Below, piece after piece: positions 7,066 through 14,266 of a stretch of DNA of 25,441 bases (within the stretch, counting starts at the first letter, position 1; the number at the start of each line of letters is the position of its first letter). The position numbers and the translations under genes were made by a program. Source of the DNA: JAUVHV01 sp964523875 (lineage in GTDB: Bacteria; Omnitrophota; Gorgyraeia; JABMRG01); assembly GCA_964523875.1 (NCBI GenBank), contig CAZGAS010000015.1, forward strand, positions 1 through 25,441. The letters run 5' to 3'. The notes below the pieces were generated by a model. That model saw nothing but the letters and a program-made list of their open reading frames with translations, did not search any database and had not been told where the DNA came from.

Positions 7066-7564
7066 TTACTGATTTAATATATCTTTCTGTTTAAGAAGTT
7101 GTTTCGCGTATTGGGATTTAAGATTTCCCATATTCTCACTCACGCTCTTAAGTTTTGCATCTATATCTTTTTGAGACATTAGGTTTATTTTTTTTCGCTT
7201 CTTGCCTTTGCTCTCTCCCGCTTCAGTATTGGCTGCTTCTTCCTTAGTAGTCTGACCCTTGTCTTCTACCTTTGCCTCNNNNNNNNNNNNNNNNNNNNNN
7301 NNNNNNNNNNNNNNNNNNNNNNNNNNNNNNNNNNNNNNNNNNNNNNNNNNNNNNNNNNNNNNNNNNNNNNNNNNNNNNTTCTTTAGCGGCGGGCTTTTCT
7401 TCTGCCTTTTTCTCTGCCTTGGGCTCTTCTTTTGCCTCTTCTTTAGCGGCGGGCTTTTCTTCTGCCTTTTTCTCTGCCTTGGGCTCTTCTTTTATCTCTT
7501 CCTTAGCGGCGGGTTTGCCTGCATCTTCCTGCTTTTCTATATCCTTAGCTTTTTCTTCATCCAT
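7066..7564 (-). CDS. KE-rich tandem-repeat protein interrupted by an assembly gap
   Basis: I reconstruct one gene across the N run. The start is the ATG at 7564 (MDEEKAKDIE), with AGGAG 11 bases upstream. It runs through at least two 20-residue repeats of the form KPAAKEEAKEEPKAEKKAEE, then the 100-N gap. Beyond the gap an open frame continues as EAKVEDKGQTT, a KGKKRKK basic stretch and a C-terminal helix ending KQKDILNQ, with the stop at 7066-7068. The two flanks are in different frames only because 100 is not a multiple of 3. It lies 22 bp before the DUF5752 gene with its own strong promoter, so it heads the treT operon. The low-complexity, highly charged body resembles histone-H1-like or TolA-like tails. 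Function is unknown. Confidence 0.7.
7279..7378. other. Scaffold gap (100 N)
   Basis: Exactly 100 unknown bases, the usual placeholder for an unsized gap. Both sides match the 60-bp repeat (TTTGCCTC on the left, CTTTAGCGGC on the right), so unresolved repeat copies are missing here. Confidence 0.95.
7379..7518. repeat. 60-bp tandem repeat encoding KE-rich 20-residue units
   Basis: 7381-7440 and 7441-7500 are two copies differing at only two bases, followed by a partial third copy. The unit is a multiple of 3 and keeps the reading frame. Confidence 0.9.
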
Positions 7565-7670
7565 TTTTATTATATCTCCTTTCAACCGGATAAAACAACA
7601 CTTTGAATATGTCATGCCTTACAGCATTACATTTCGCTCTCCTTGACCATGGGTATAAATATATTTGATT

Positions 7671-7699
7671 AGTATATCACAAACTAAACTATATGTCAA
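7671..7699 (-). promoter_or_regulatory. Promoter of the KE-rich / DUF5752 / treT operon
   Basis: The minus strand reads TTGACA (7694-7699), a 17-base spacer, then TATACT (7671-7676). The predicted leader is about 100 bases. The -35 box abuts a T run just past the receiver gene stop (7717), where A- and T-rich arms could form a weak terminator. Confidence 0.75.
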
Positions 7700-7716
7700 A
7701 AAAATAGGCAGGCAAA

Positions 7717-8103
7717 TTATTTTTTTGGCCGTTTATTTGAGATATTAAACTCCACCCTGTTTAAAAGATATGAGAAACGCGGTGGTTTTACTATATAGTC
7801 ATCAACGCCCATCTGAAAAAGCTTCTCTATGTCTTCTGTCTCATCTTCCTCGCTTAACACCAATATAGGAACCACGCTATATCTTCTGTTGTTCTTCAGT
7901 TTGGAACACACCTCTTCACCCTTGATATCAGGCAACAACAAATCAAGGATAATAAGGTCGAACCTTTCATCTGCCGCTTTTTCAAGGCCCTCATGCCCAT
8001 TATCAACACAGCAGACCTTATAACCTTCAGCGGAGAGAAAGGTAGAAACAGAATACCTGCATTCTCTATTATTATCTATAAGAAGAATTCTAGCGAAATC
8101 CAT
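7717..8103 (-). CDS. Stand-alone response-regulator receiver domain
   Basis: A 128-residue single CheY-like REC domain. Phospho-acceptor D54 lies in ILDLLLP, the acidic pocket is D10, the switch residue is S84 and the conserved lysine is K106 (VKPP). There is no output domain, so it probably acts by protein contact or in a phosphorelay. It follows the PAS histidine kinase by 93 bp but has its own near-perfect promoter, so its level may be set separately. GAGGTG lies about 11 bases upstream of the ATG. Confidence 0.92.
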   Translation of the reverse strand: MDFARILLIDNNRECRYSVSTFLSAEGYKVCCVDNGHEGLEKAADERFDLIILDLLLPDIKGEEVCSKLKNNRRYSVVPILVLSEEDETEDIEKLFQMGVDDYIVKPPRFSYLLNRVEFNISNKRPKK

Positions 8104-8142
8104 GGTTTATGCTACACCTCGTTTTCTTATATTATGATTTAT

Positions 8143-8171
8143 AGTATATAGAAACACGCACTTTATGTCAA
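8143..8171 (-). promoter_or_regulatory. Promoter of the stand-alone receiver gene
   Basis: The minus strand reads TTGACA (8166-8171), a 17-base spacer, then TATACT (8143-8148). It lies in the gap between the kinase stop and the receiver start. Confidence 0.75.
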
Positions 8172-8196
8172 ACAGATAAACAGGAGGAGACGTAAC

Positions 8197-9333
8197 TTAC
8201 GTCCTTCTAATAGGTAGGGTGACAGATACAATAGTACCTTGAGATTGCTTGCTGGTTATCTTGATTTTGCCGTTGTGCAAATTTATAATCTGCTTACATA
8301 CTGTCAGGCCCAAACCTATGCCTTTTGCTTTTGTTGTAAAGAACGACTCAAAAAGTTGGTTAAGATCGCTTTTGGAAATACCTGATCCATTATCCTTGAA
8401 ATCTATCCTGAAACTATTACCTGGTTTATTATAAATACTTTCTATATCAATTACCCCTTTGCTGCCGCAAAAAGACTGATAAGCATTATCCAGTATATTA
8501 GAAAACAGGCTGGTTATGTGTACAGGATCCGCGGCAATCTTATCTTCTTTTTTGCATTCACAACGCAAATTTACTTCTACATCAAACATATTATACTTAA
8601 TTTTAAAATTACGCACACATTCCGCCAGAAGGTCAAAGATTAAAACAGATTTGTATTGGGGCACCATAACCTTAGAATAGCTTAACAGGTTTTTTATAAT
8701 AACATCACTTTCAGTTATCTTCTTATCTATATTATTCAAATGACTTACGATAGACTTGTCTTTCACTTTATTCTTTATGTTGTAAGCAGCCACCTTTATA
8801 GTACCGAGCGGATTACGCAGTTCATGCGCTACTGTCGCGGCAAAAGTGCCTATATCAGCTAAACGCTTAGCGTTATCAAGGTCCTTATAGGCTGTAATAA
8901 GTTTTTTTGTATTTTTTTCCACCTCTATCTCAAGATTGTCTTTTAAACTGCATAACGTTTCTTCTGCTTTTCTATACTTAGTTATGTCCCAGAATATACC
9001 AAAAATACCTAGGCTCTTATTATTGCTGTCACGCACAGGGGCCTTTAATATATGCACGATCTTTTCCACACCATTTTCTATATATCTCTCTTCCATCTCC
9101 TTTACGCCACCCTTGCGCATAATCATCCTGTCGTCAGTCCTGTATTTTTTCGCTAATTTATCTGGGAAAAAATCATAATCTGTCTTTCCCTTTATCTGCG
9201 AGGACGTAATATTAAGATCCTTGGCATAACTTTTATTGCACAATACGTAAACAGAATCTAAGTCCTTATAGAATATCTTATGTGGTATATTATTCAGGAG
9301 TGTTTTGTATATATGGCTGGTATACTTAGGCAT
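8197..9333 (-). CDS. Soluble PAS-domain histidine kinase
   Basis: A 378-residue cytoplasmic sensor kinase with no membrane segment. Residues 8-120 form a PAS/PAC domain ending FGIFWDITKYRKAEE, a coiled-coil linker runs to about 155, then HisKA with the phosphorylated H170 (AHELRNPL) and HATPase_c with N283 (NILDNAYQ), DNGSGI at 314-319 and GIGLGL at 338-343. AGAGAT lies 7 bases before the ATG. The start is 11 bp after the stop of the upstream receiver gene, so these are co-transcribed partners. The signal is unknown; the PAS fold suggests a small cytosolic ligand, redox or energy cue. Confidence 0.93.
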   Translation of the reverse strand: MPKYTSHIYKTLLNNIPHKIFYKDLDSVYVLCNKSYAKDLNITSSQIKGKTDYDFFPDKLAKKYRTDDRMIMRKGGVKEMEERYIENGVEKIVHILKAPVRDSNNKSLGIFGIFWDITKYRKAEETLCSLKDNLEIEVEKNTKKLITAYKDLDNAKRLADIGTFAATVAHELRNPLGTIKVAAYNIKNKVKDKSIVSHLNNIDKKITESDVIIKNLLSYSKVMVPQYKSVLIFDLLAECVRNFKIKYNMFDVEVNLRCECKKEDKIAADPVHITSLFSNILDNAYQSFCGSKGVIDIESIYNKPGNSFRIDFKDNGSGISKSDLNQLFESFFTTKAKGIGLGLTVCKQIINLHNGKIKITSKQSQGTIVSVTLPIRRT

Positions 9334-9344
9334 ATTTATCTCTT

Positions 9345-9716
9345 TTAAGAAGTTTTTTCTATCAGGTGAATCACATCAAGCGGATTGATAGGCTTTATAA
9401 GACACTCTTTTATATTGCAGATCCTCATAAGCAGTGAGTGCTCCTGCTGGGTAAAAACACCTGTCATGGCAATTATAGGAACATCTCTGGTCTCAGGCTT
9501 TGCCATAAGTTCATCCGCTACTTTAAAGCCGCTCTTCTTGTCCATCTTAAGATCTAGCAATATGATATTCGGACGCGTCTGTACAACCTTCTCTACCGCG
9601 TCAACACTGTCTGCGGTAAATACCGGATCATACCCTGTTAAACTTAATGTCTCTACCAACTCAGCCAGAAATTCCTTATCATCATCTATGACCATTACCT
9701 TCTTTTTCGTATTCAT
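9345..9716 (-). CDS. Stand-alone response-regulator receiver domain
   Basis: A 123-residue REC domain. Phosphorylation site D55 (LLDLKM), acidic pocket D11-D13, T85 and K108 (IKP) are all present. I chose the ATG at 9716 because GGAG lies 6 bases upstream and the fold begins at once (KKKVMVIDDD). A longer frame to 9809 has no ribosome site and would add unrelated residues. It lies between the HTH-REC gene (14 bp upstream) and the kinase (11 bp downstream), so it is probably a direct target of that kinase. Confidence 0.92.
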   Translation of the reverse strand: MNTKKKVMVIDDDKEFLAELVETLSLTGYDPVFTADSVDAVEKVVQTRPNIILLDLKMDKKSGFKVADELMAKPETRDVPIIAMTGVFTQQEHSLLMRICNIKECLIKPINPLDVIHLIEKTS

Positions 9717-9730
9717 GGCAGGCTCCGATG

Positions 9731-10291
9731 TTACCTTAAGATACTTCTTACAGATTGAATAAGTTTTTCCACATTTACCGGCTTTGGTATATACTCCTTG
9801 ACCCCACAAGCCTTGATATTCTTTATCTCCTGTTTTGAATTAAGGGCAGTAACCGCAAAGATCGGTATCCTTTTTGTATCCTCATACATGTGAAGGATCT
9901 TACACACCTCAAAACCGTCAAGCCCGGGTATCTTAAAATCCAGCAGTATTAATGACGGCTTTTTTGTATATATCTTTCTGCCTGCTTCAAAACCGTTTGA
10001 GGCAAAATCAAGGTCAAAGTCGTTCTTGCCCAGGGCAATTTTAAGCTCCTCAAGAAACTCTATATCATCATCTACCATAAGTATCTTTTTTCTCTTGCTT
10101 AAAAGTCTTTCCGGTATTGGTATCTGGTATTTCTTCATAAATCTTATGAGGTCATCCTCATGAATACGCCTGTGACCTCCTGGAGTAACATAGGCATGAA
10201 GCTTGCCTTCGTTAATCCAGTTTATCACTGTTGTATGATGAACATTGCATAGCCTTGCTGTCTGATGGGTTGTAAGAATATTGTTCACCAT
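9731..10291 (-). CDS. Excisionase-type HTH fused to a C-terminal receiver domain
   Basis: A 186-residue protein. Residues 5-54 form a MerR/excisionase-like winged helix (HTH_17): LTTHQTARLCNVHHTTVINW, then the GKLHAYVTPGGHRRI wing. Residues 66-186 form a REC domain with D75/D76, phospho-site D118 (LLDFKIPG), T148 and K170 (IPKP). Most response regulators have REC first and DNA binding last, and here the order is reversed. It is the first gene of a three-gene unit with a second receiver and the PAS kinase, and may control its own operon. The ribosome site is weak (GGAAGCATGGATTA). Confidence 0.88.
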   Translation of the reverse strand: MVNNILTTHQTARLCNVHHTTVINWINEGKLHAYVTPGGHRRIHEDDLIRFMKKYQIPIPERLLSKRKKILMVDDDIEFLEELKIALGKNDFDLDFASNGFEAGRKIYTKKPSLILLDFKIPGLDGFEVCKILHMYEDTKRIPIFAVTALNSKQEIKNIKACGVKEYIPKPVNVEKLIQSVRSILR

Positions 10292-10344
10292 TAATCCATG
10301 CTTCCATTTATAGTTATTATAGTTATTCTATTACATCCCATATA

Positions 10345-10373
10345 AGTGTATCATAGCTTTTGAGCATAGTCAA
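10345..10373 (-). promoter_or_regulatory. Probable promoter of the HTH-REC / REC / kinase operon
   Basis: The minus strand reads TTGACT (10368-10373), a 17-base spacer, then TACACT (10345-10350). It is about 54 bp before the HTH-REC start. The -10 match is moderate. Confidence 0.5.
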
Positions 10374-10406
10374 GATAGCATAAGATAAGATTAGATAGAC
10401 GTTAAC

Positions 10407-11780
10407 TTAGAGATTTTTGAAACACTTGCCGCTTCGCAGGGTAGTCTCTATCTCCTCTAAGGTACGGCCCTTTGTCTCTGGTACAAAGAGATAGCAAAAT
10501 ATAAAACCAGCAATAGCTACAAGCGCATAAAGCCAGAAAGCACTTGAGCGGCCAAGTTTATCCGCGATTGTAAGAAATGTGAGAGCAACGATCATGTTAA
10601 ATGTCCAGTTCGCGACAGTTGCTATACTCATAGCCCTACCGCGTATCTTTAGCGGGTATATTTCAGCAATGATAAGCCAAAATATGGGGCCTAAACTTAT
10701 TGCGAAAGATGCTATATAACATGCAAGCCCCACGACTGTTATCCATTTAAGCGCCCCTGAGAGGCTGGGCATTTTAAAAGCAAGCCCGAGCGCACCAAGG
10801 CTTAATATCATACCTATTAATCCAGCAAAGAGCAACGGCCTCCTGCCCAATTTATCCAAAAGCCAAATAGCTACTATTGTCATAAGAACATTGACTATAC
10901 CTACACCTGCGGTCGCGAGTATAGATACTTTCGCGGATTCAAATCCCGCAAATTCAAATATGGTAGGGGCATAATATATAACAGTATTTATTCCTGTTGC
11001 CTGTTGAATAAAGGCAAGCCCTATGCCAACAATAAGAGCGGGCCTTATCCATGGCTCTAAAAGATCCCCCCACCCGCCTTCTTTTTGCTTAAGAGTTTTA
11101 TTAATAACATTAATTTCCTTGTCAACATTCTTTCTGTTACGTATCCGTTCAAGTATTTCACGGGCCTTCTTTACAAGGGACTGGCTGAGTAGCCAACGCG
11201 GGCTCTCTGGTAAAAATATCATGCCAATAAGCAATATAATAGCCGGCACAGAGCCGAAGGCAAACATCCATCGCCAGTGATTTGAAGCTGAAAACGCGTA
11301 ATCAACTACATAAGATAAGACTATGCCGCAAGTAATCATAAGCTGGTTTAAGGATACAAGCCCACCCCTTACTTCTGTGGGCGCAACTTCTGAGATATAA
11401 AGCGGCGCGACAAAGGATGCGACACCTATTGCAACACCTATTATGACGCGGCACGAAATAAGCCAAATCACATTCTGCGCAAAAGCAGAACCAAGCGCCC
11501 CAACAGCAAAAAGCATCGCGGTTACTATTATAGTCTGGCGCCTACCAAACTTGTCTGATACGCCTCCGCTTGCTGCGGCGCCCGCAATAGCGCCTAAGAG
11601 TACAGAACTTACCACTATCTCCTCCATCATTGATGTAAGCTGAAACTCACTCTTTATAAAAAGTATGGCGCCGGATATTACCCCTGTATCATAACCAAAT
11701 AAAAGTCCTGCTAAAGCCGCTATCAAGGCTACAAAATATATAAAAATATTTTGTTCACTTGGCTTACCTGTCTCTACCAT
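10407..11780 (-). CDS. Sugar:proton symporter (MFS sugar porter family)
   Basis: A 457-residue inner-membrane transporter with twelve predicted helices, of the XylE/GalP/GLUT type. Family signatures in order are GYDTGVISGA (residues 29-38), DKFGRR (loop 2-3), PESPRWLL (end of helix 6), QQATGINTVIYYAP (sugar-binding helix 7), DKLGRRPLL (loop 8-9) and PETKGRTLEEIE at the C terminus. AGGAGG lies 7 bases before the ATG. It imports a hexose or pentose with protons; the exact sugar cannot be read from sequence. It is a single-gene unit with its own promoter. Confidence 0.93.
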   Translation of the reverse strand: MVETGKPSEQNIFIYFVALIAALAGLLFGYDTGVISGAILFIKSEFQLTSMMEEIVVSSVLLGAIAGAAASGGVSDKFGRRQTIIVTAMLFAVGALGSAFAQNVIWLISCRVIIGVAIGVASFVAPLYISEVAPTEVRGGLVSLNQLMITCGIVLSYVVDYAFSASNHWRWMFAFGSVPAIILLIGMIFLPESPRWLLSQSLVKKAREILERIRNRKNVDKEINVINKTLKQKEGGWGDLLEPWIRPALIVGIGLAFIQQATGINTVIYYAPTIFEFAGFESAKVSILATAGVGIVNVLMTIVAIWLLDKLGRRPLLFAGLIGMILSLGALGLAFKMPSLSGALKWITVVGLACYIASFAISLGPIFWLIIAEIYPLKIRGRAMSIATVANWTFNMIVALTFLTIADKLGRSSAFWLYALVAIAGFIFCYLFVPETKGRTLEEIETTLRSGKCFKNL

Positions 11781-11820
11781 AATAGTGCCTCCTATTTATT
11801 CCTATAAAACATGCTATAAT

Positions 11821-11849
11821 AATATAACAAACATGCACATAGATAACAA
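11821..11849 (-). promoter_or_regulatory. Probable promoter of the sugar symporter gene
   Basis: The minus strand reads TTGTTA (11844-11849), a 17-base spacer, then TATATT (11821-11826), about 40 bp before the start codon. I see nothing further in 11850-11970 except A/T-rich DNA. Confidence 0.45.
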
Positions 11850-11967
11850 CTTAAATCAGAATTTTTGTTATTTTTTTGCAGAGGAAGTACAATAAGCATT
11901 TTGCGCAGCTAAATTTAGTTTTTGGTTCTTCAGTTATCAATTCTTGTTAAACACCAAATACCAAACA

Positions 11968-12017
11968 CTATAAAAATAGAAACAGCAGCTACCAAAAGAT
12001 AACTGCTGTTTCTATTT
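11968..12017 (-). terminator. Terminator of the tRNA cluster
   Basis: Perfect 15-bp stem (11974-11988 with 12003-12017) and a 14-base loop. On the minus strand the stem runs into TTTTTATAG. It lies just after the tRNA-His 3' end. Confidence 0.8.
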
Positions 12018-12023
12018 AATTAA

Positions 12024-12100
12024 TGGGGCGAGCGACGGGACTTGAACCCGCGACCGCCTGAGCCACATTCAGGTGCTCTGCCAACTGAGCTACGCCCGCC
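12024..12100 (-). tRNA. tRNA-His (GTG)
   Basis: Complete cloverleaf. The acceptor stem is GCGGGCG with CGCTCGC, the D arm is GCTC...GAGC, the anticodon stem is CCTGA with TCAGG around ATGTGGC (anticodon GTG), and the T arm is GCGGG-TTCAAGT-CCCGT. The discriminator is C73, and an extra G is encoded at -1 (base 12100), the histidine identity pair. CCA is encoded. Confidence 0.97.
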
Positions 12101-12213
12101 ATTTAATCTTTGTGGCATACTAACTTCGGTTATAGGTGTTAGGTTATCGATTGCCACTTTACGGTAAAAGCCATAAGCTTAAAACCGCATACCGAATGTC
12201 TGGAGCCAAGGAA

Positions 12214-12290
12214 TGGCGTGCCCGGTAGGATTCGAACCTACGGCCCTCTGCTTAGAAGGCAGATGCTCTATCCAACTGAGCTACGGGCAC
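12214..12290 (-). tRNA. tRNA-Arg (TCT)
   Basis: Complete cloverleaf. The acceptor stem is GTGCCCG with CGGGCAC, and the anticodon stem is TCTGC with GCAGA around CTTCTAA (anticodon TCT). The discriminator is G and CCA is encoded. Confidence 0.97.
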
Positions 12291-12378
12291 AAAAACTTTA
12301 TCATCCAACTGCCCCTACTTGTTTTCTTACGAAAACATAACAGTAAAGGATAAATTCGCACTTAATGGCGAAGAAAAA

Positions 12379-12456
12379 TGGTCGGGGCGGCCAGATTCGA
12401 ACTGGCGACCCCCTGGTCCCAAACCAGGTGCTCTAGCCAAGCTGAGCCACGCCCCG
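12379..12456 (-). tRNA. tRNA-Pro (TGG)
   Basis: Complete cloverleaf. The acceptor stem is CGGGGCG with CGCCCCG, and the anticodon stem is CCTGG with CCAGG around TTTGGGA (anticodon TGG). The discriminator is A and CCA is encoded. It is the first of three tRNAs read in the same direction. Confidence 0.97.
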
Positions 12457-12491
12457 AATAAAAATTACAAATAGTAATATTAAAGATTTTA

Positions 12492-12651
12492 GTTCGGGGC
12501 ATATCCCCGAACCATATCTTGTCAAATTAAATGAGTAGGTGATTTACAAAGCGTAAAAGATATGTAAATCATAAACCGCAAGGTTATCTGCAAATTTAAT
12601 CCACCAAAACCCCTGTCGGCATACCCGCATCGTAACGGACAAAGGTGGATT
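12492..12651. other. Hairpin-rich intergenic region, possible structured RNA
   Basis: Between the lnt stop and tRNA-Pro lie four inverted repeats: 12492-12499 with 12505-12512 (8 bp), 12540-12548 with 12563-12571 (9 bp), 12574-12577 with 12582-12585 around a GCAA tetraloop, and 12598-12605 with 12644-12651 (8 bp, enclosing further short pairings). No open frame of note is present. A TTGACA box on the minus strand (12520-12525) has only a poor -10. The strand and identity are unknown; it does not match tmRNA, SRP RNA, RNase P RNA or any riboswitch core I know. Confidence 0.45.
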
Positions 12652-12670
12652 GAGCCCCGGGCCAACGTAA

Positions 12671-14266
12671 TTAGTTATTATACTTGCGTAAACGTATATA
12701 GTCAATCAGAAAAACAAGCACGATAATAAAACAGAGAAATATAAATATATCACCAAATCTAGTGTAAAATGTAAATAACGCGTCTCGGTAAAACGTAATA
12801 TCAGATGTCCTATACCCCTCTATGAAGATATCCTCTCCGTTGCTTCCCACTTTCGAATATATCCTGCCTGTCCTATCAATAAAACAGGAGAGCCCTGTAT
12901 TCGCGCTGCGCGCAAAAGGCCTTCTATTCTCAACAGCTCGAAAAACAGAGTTTGAGGCATGCTGATAAGCCGCGCATGTCTTGCCAAACCAGGCATCATT
13001 GGTCATATTTACCATAAAATTAGCGCCAGCTCTTACAAACTGCCTAACAAGGCCAGGAAATATATCTTCAAAACATATCAACACAGAGAAAGAGGCCGGT
13101 TTTCTTGATGGCAATTGAAATATTGTATAATCGCTGCCCGGTATGAACCTTCCCACAACAGGCAGGATATTGTATAGCCAAGGGAAATATCTGCTTAACG
13201 GGATAAATTCTCCGAGTAATACAAGATGTAACTTATTATATTGCCTGATAAGTACGCCTTTTTTTGAAAATAAAAGAGCACTGTTATAGTCGCCTCCGTA
13301 CCTGCTCTCTTCTGTGGCAACAAGCGGTGCGCCAATAAGAATTGGTACGCCTACTTGCTTTGACAGGCCCTTAATATAACTCATAAGGCCAGGCTCCCTG
13401 TCAGGGTAGCCCGGAACAGATGTCTCTGGCCAGATAATAATATCAGGGTTATCATTGGTAGCCTTAATCGTAAGTTTCCTGTACTGCTCTAGGATATATT
13501 CCCTGTGAGCTGCGTCCCATTTAAATAACTGCTTAATATTACCCTGAATAATGGACGCCTTAATATATATCTTTTCTCCTGGATCCGTGGTTAGAACCTC
13601 TATTCTTTTATAGCCATATAAAGATAGAGAAACTATTATTAAAAGGACCGCCATAACCTGTAGCAGGGGATTTAGCTTAATCTCCTCCTTAAAAGATAGT
13701 CCTGATTTAATGAAGATTCTTTTATGCCTTTTCTGGCAGCCTATTGCCATGCTTATAGCAGAAAATATAGCGAAGTTAACAAGTATGATAAGAAAAGATA
13801 CCCCATAAACACCTGTAATATCAGCTATCTGTATTATTGGAATATTCTCATACTGCGAATAAGCTAAAAGGTTCCAACCTATACCGCCGCCTATATGCGA
13901 ACGGAGATATTCCAGAACAGACCACGCGCTGGGCAGCAATAGATAACTTATACAACATGACTTCTCAAGCGAAAAACGCTTACTAAGTAATAAGCCGAAA
14001 ACTCCAAAATAGAGCCCCTGATAAAGAGCCGTTATTATCCAGCCGATTAAGGTTACATTGATAAGCCAATACATTGAAAAAAGAAAGAATAGAAATCCGC
14101 ACAGGTATGACAAGAAAAAGGCCTCTTTAATGTCCTTGCCACGCAATGTGAAAAAAAGCGGGATAAACCCGATCCACGCAAGGTATGAGAGGTTTAATGT
14201 GGAAAAACTCAGAGATAATATTGTAGCAGATATAATACAAGGTAACAGACGATATGCGAAGATCAT
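12671..14266 (-). CDS. lnt: Apolipoprotein N-acyltransferase
   Basis: About 531 residues. This inner-membrane enzyme adds the third acyl chain to the N-terminal cysteine of lipoproteins. Six or so helices at the N terminus precede a periplasmic nitrilase-fold domain and a last helix. Counted from the alternative ATG at 14278, the catalytic triad is E285 (WPETS), K349 (YNKLHLVLLGEF) and C402 (ICFED). I prefer the ATG at 14266 because it forms an ATGA overlap with the secA stop; the ATG at 14278 would add four residues. Coupling to secA links protein export with lipoprotein maturation. The lipobox proteins in this window are plausible substrates. Confidence 0.93.
   Translation of the reverse strand: MIFAYRLLPCIISATILSLSFSTLNLSYLAWIGFIPLFFTLRGKDIKEAFFLSYLCGFLFFLFSMYWLINVTLIGWIITALYQGLYFGVFGLLLSKRFSLEKSCCISYLLLPSAWSVLEYLRSHIGGGIGWNLLAYSQYENIPIIQIADITGVYGVSFLIILVNFAIFSAISMAIGCQKRHKRIFIKSGLSFKEEIKLNPLLQVMAVLLIIVSLSLYGYKRIEVLTTDPGEKIYIKASIIQGNIKQLFKWDAAHREYILEQYRKLTIKATNDNPDIIIWPETSVPGYPDREPGLMSYIKGLSKQVGVPILIGAPLVATEESRYGGDYNSALLFSKKGVLIRQYNKLHLVLLGEFIPLSRYFPWLYNILPVVGRFIPGSDYTIFQLPSRKPASFSVLICFEDIFPGLVRQFVRAGANFMVNMTNDAWFGKTCAAYQHASNSVFRAVENRRPFARSANTGLSCFIDRTGRIYSKVGSNGEDIFIEGYRTSDITFYRDALFTFYTRFGDIFIFLCFIIVLVFLIDYIRLRKYNN

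Noticed and set aside
7379..7518. CRISPR array
   Set aside because: The repeats are contiguous 60-bp coding units without spacers.
7581..7650. A 7-codon leader peptide (MVKESEM) in the treT operon leader, and an ATG-TAA start-stop after AAGGAG
   Set aside because: No attenuator or codon signal accompanies it; short frames of this kind arise by chance.
9717..9809. N-terminal extension of the 123-residue receiver
   Set aside because: It has no ribosome site, overlaps the HTH-REC gene and lies outside the REC fold.
12492..12651. tmRNA, SRP RNA, RNase P RNA or 6S RNA
   Set aside because: None of their conserved cores (for example the SRP GGAAGG tip or a tmRNA tRNA-like end) is present.
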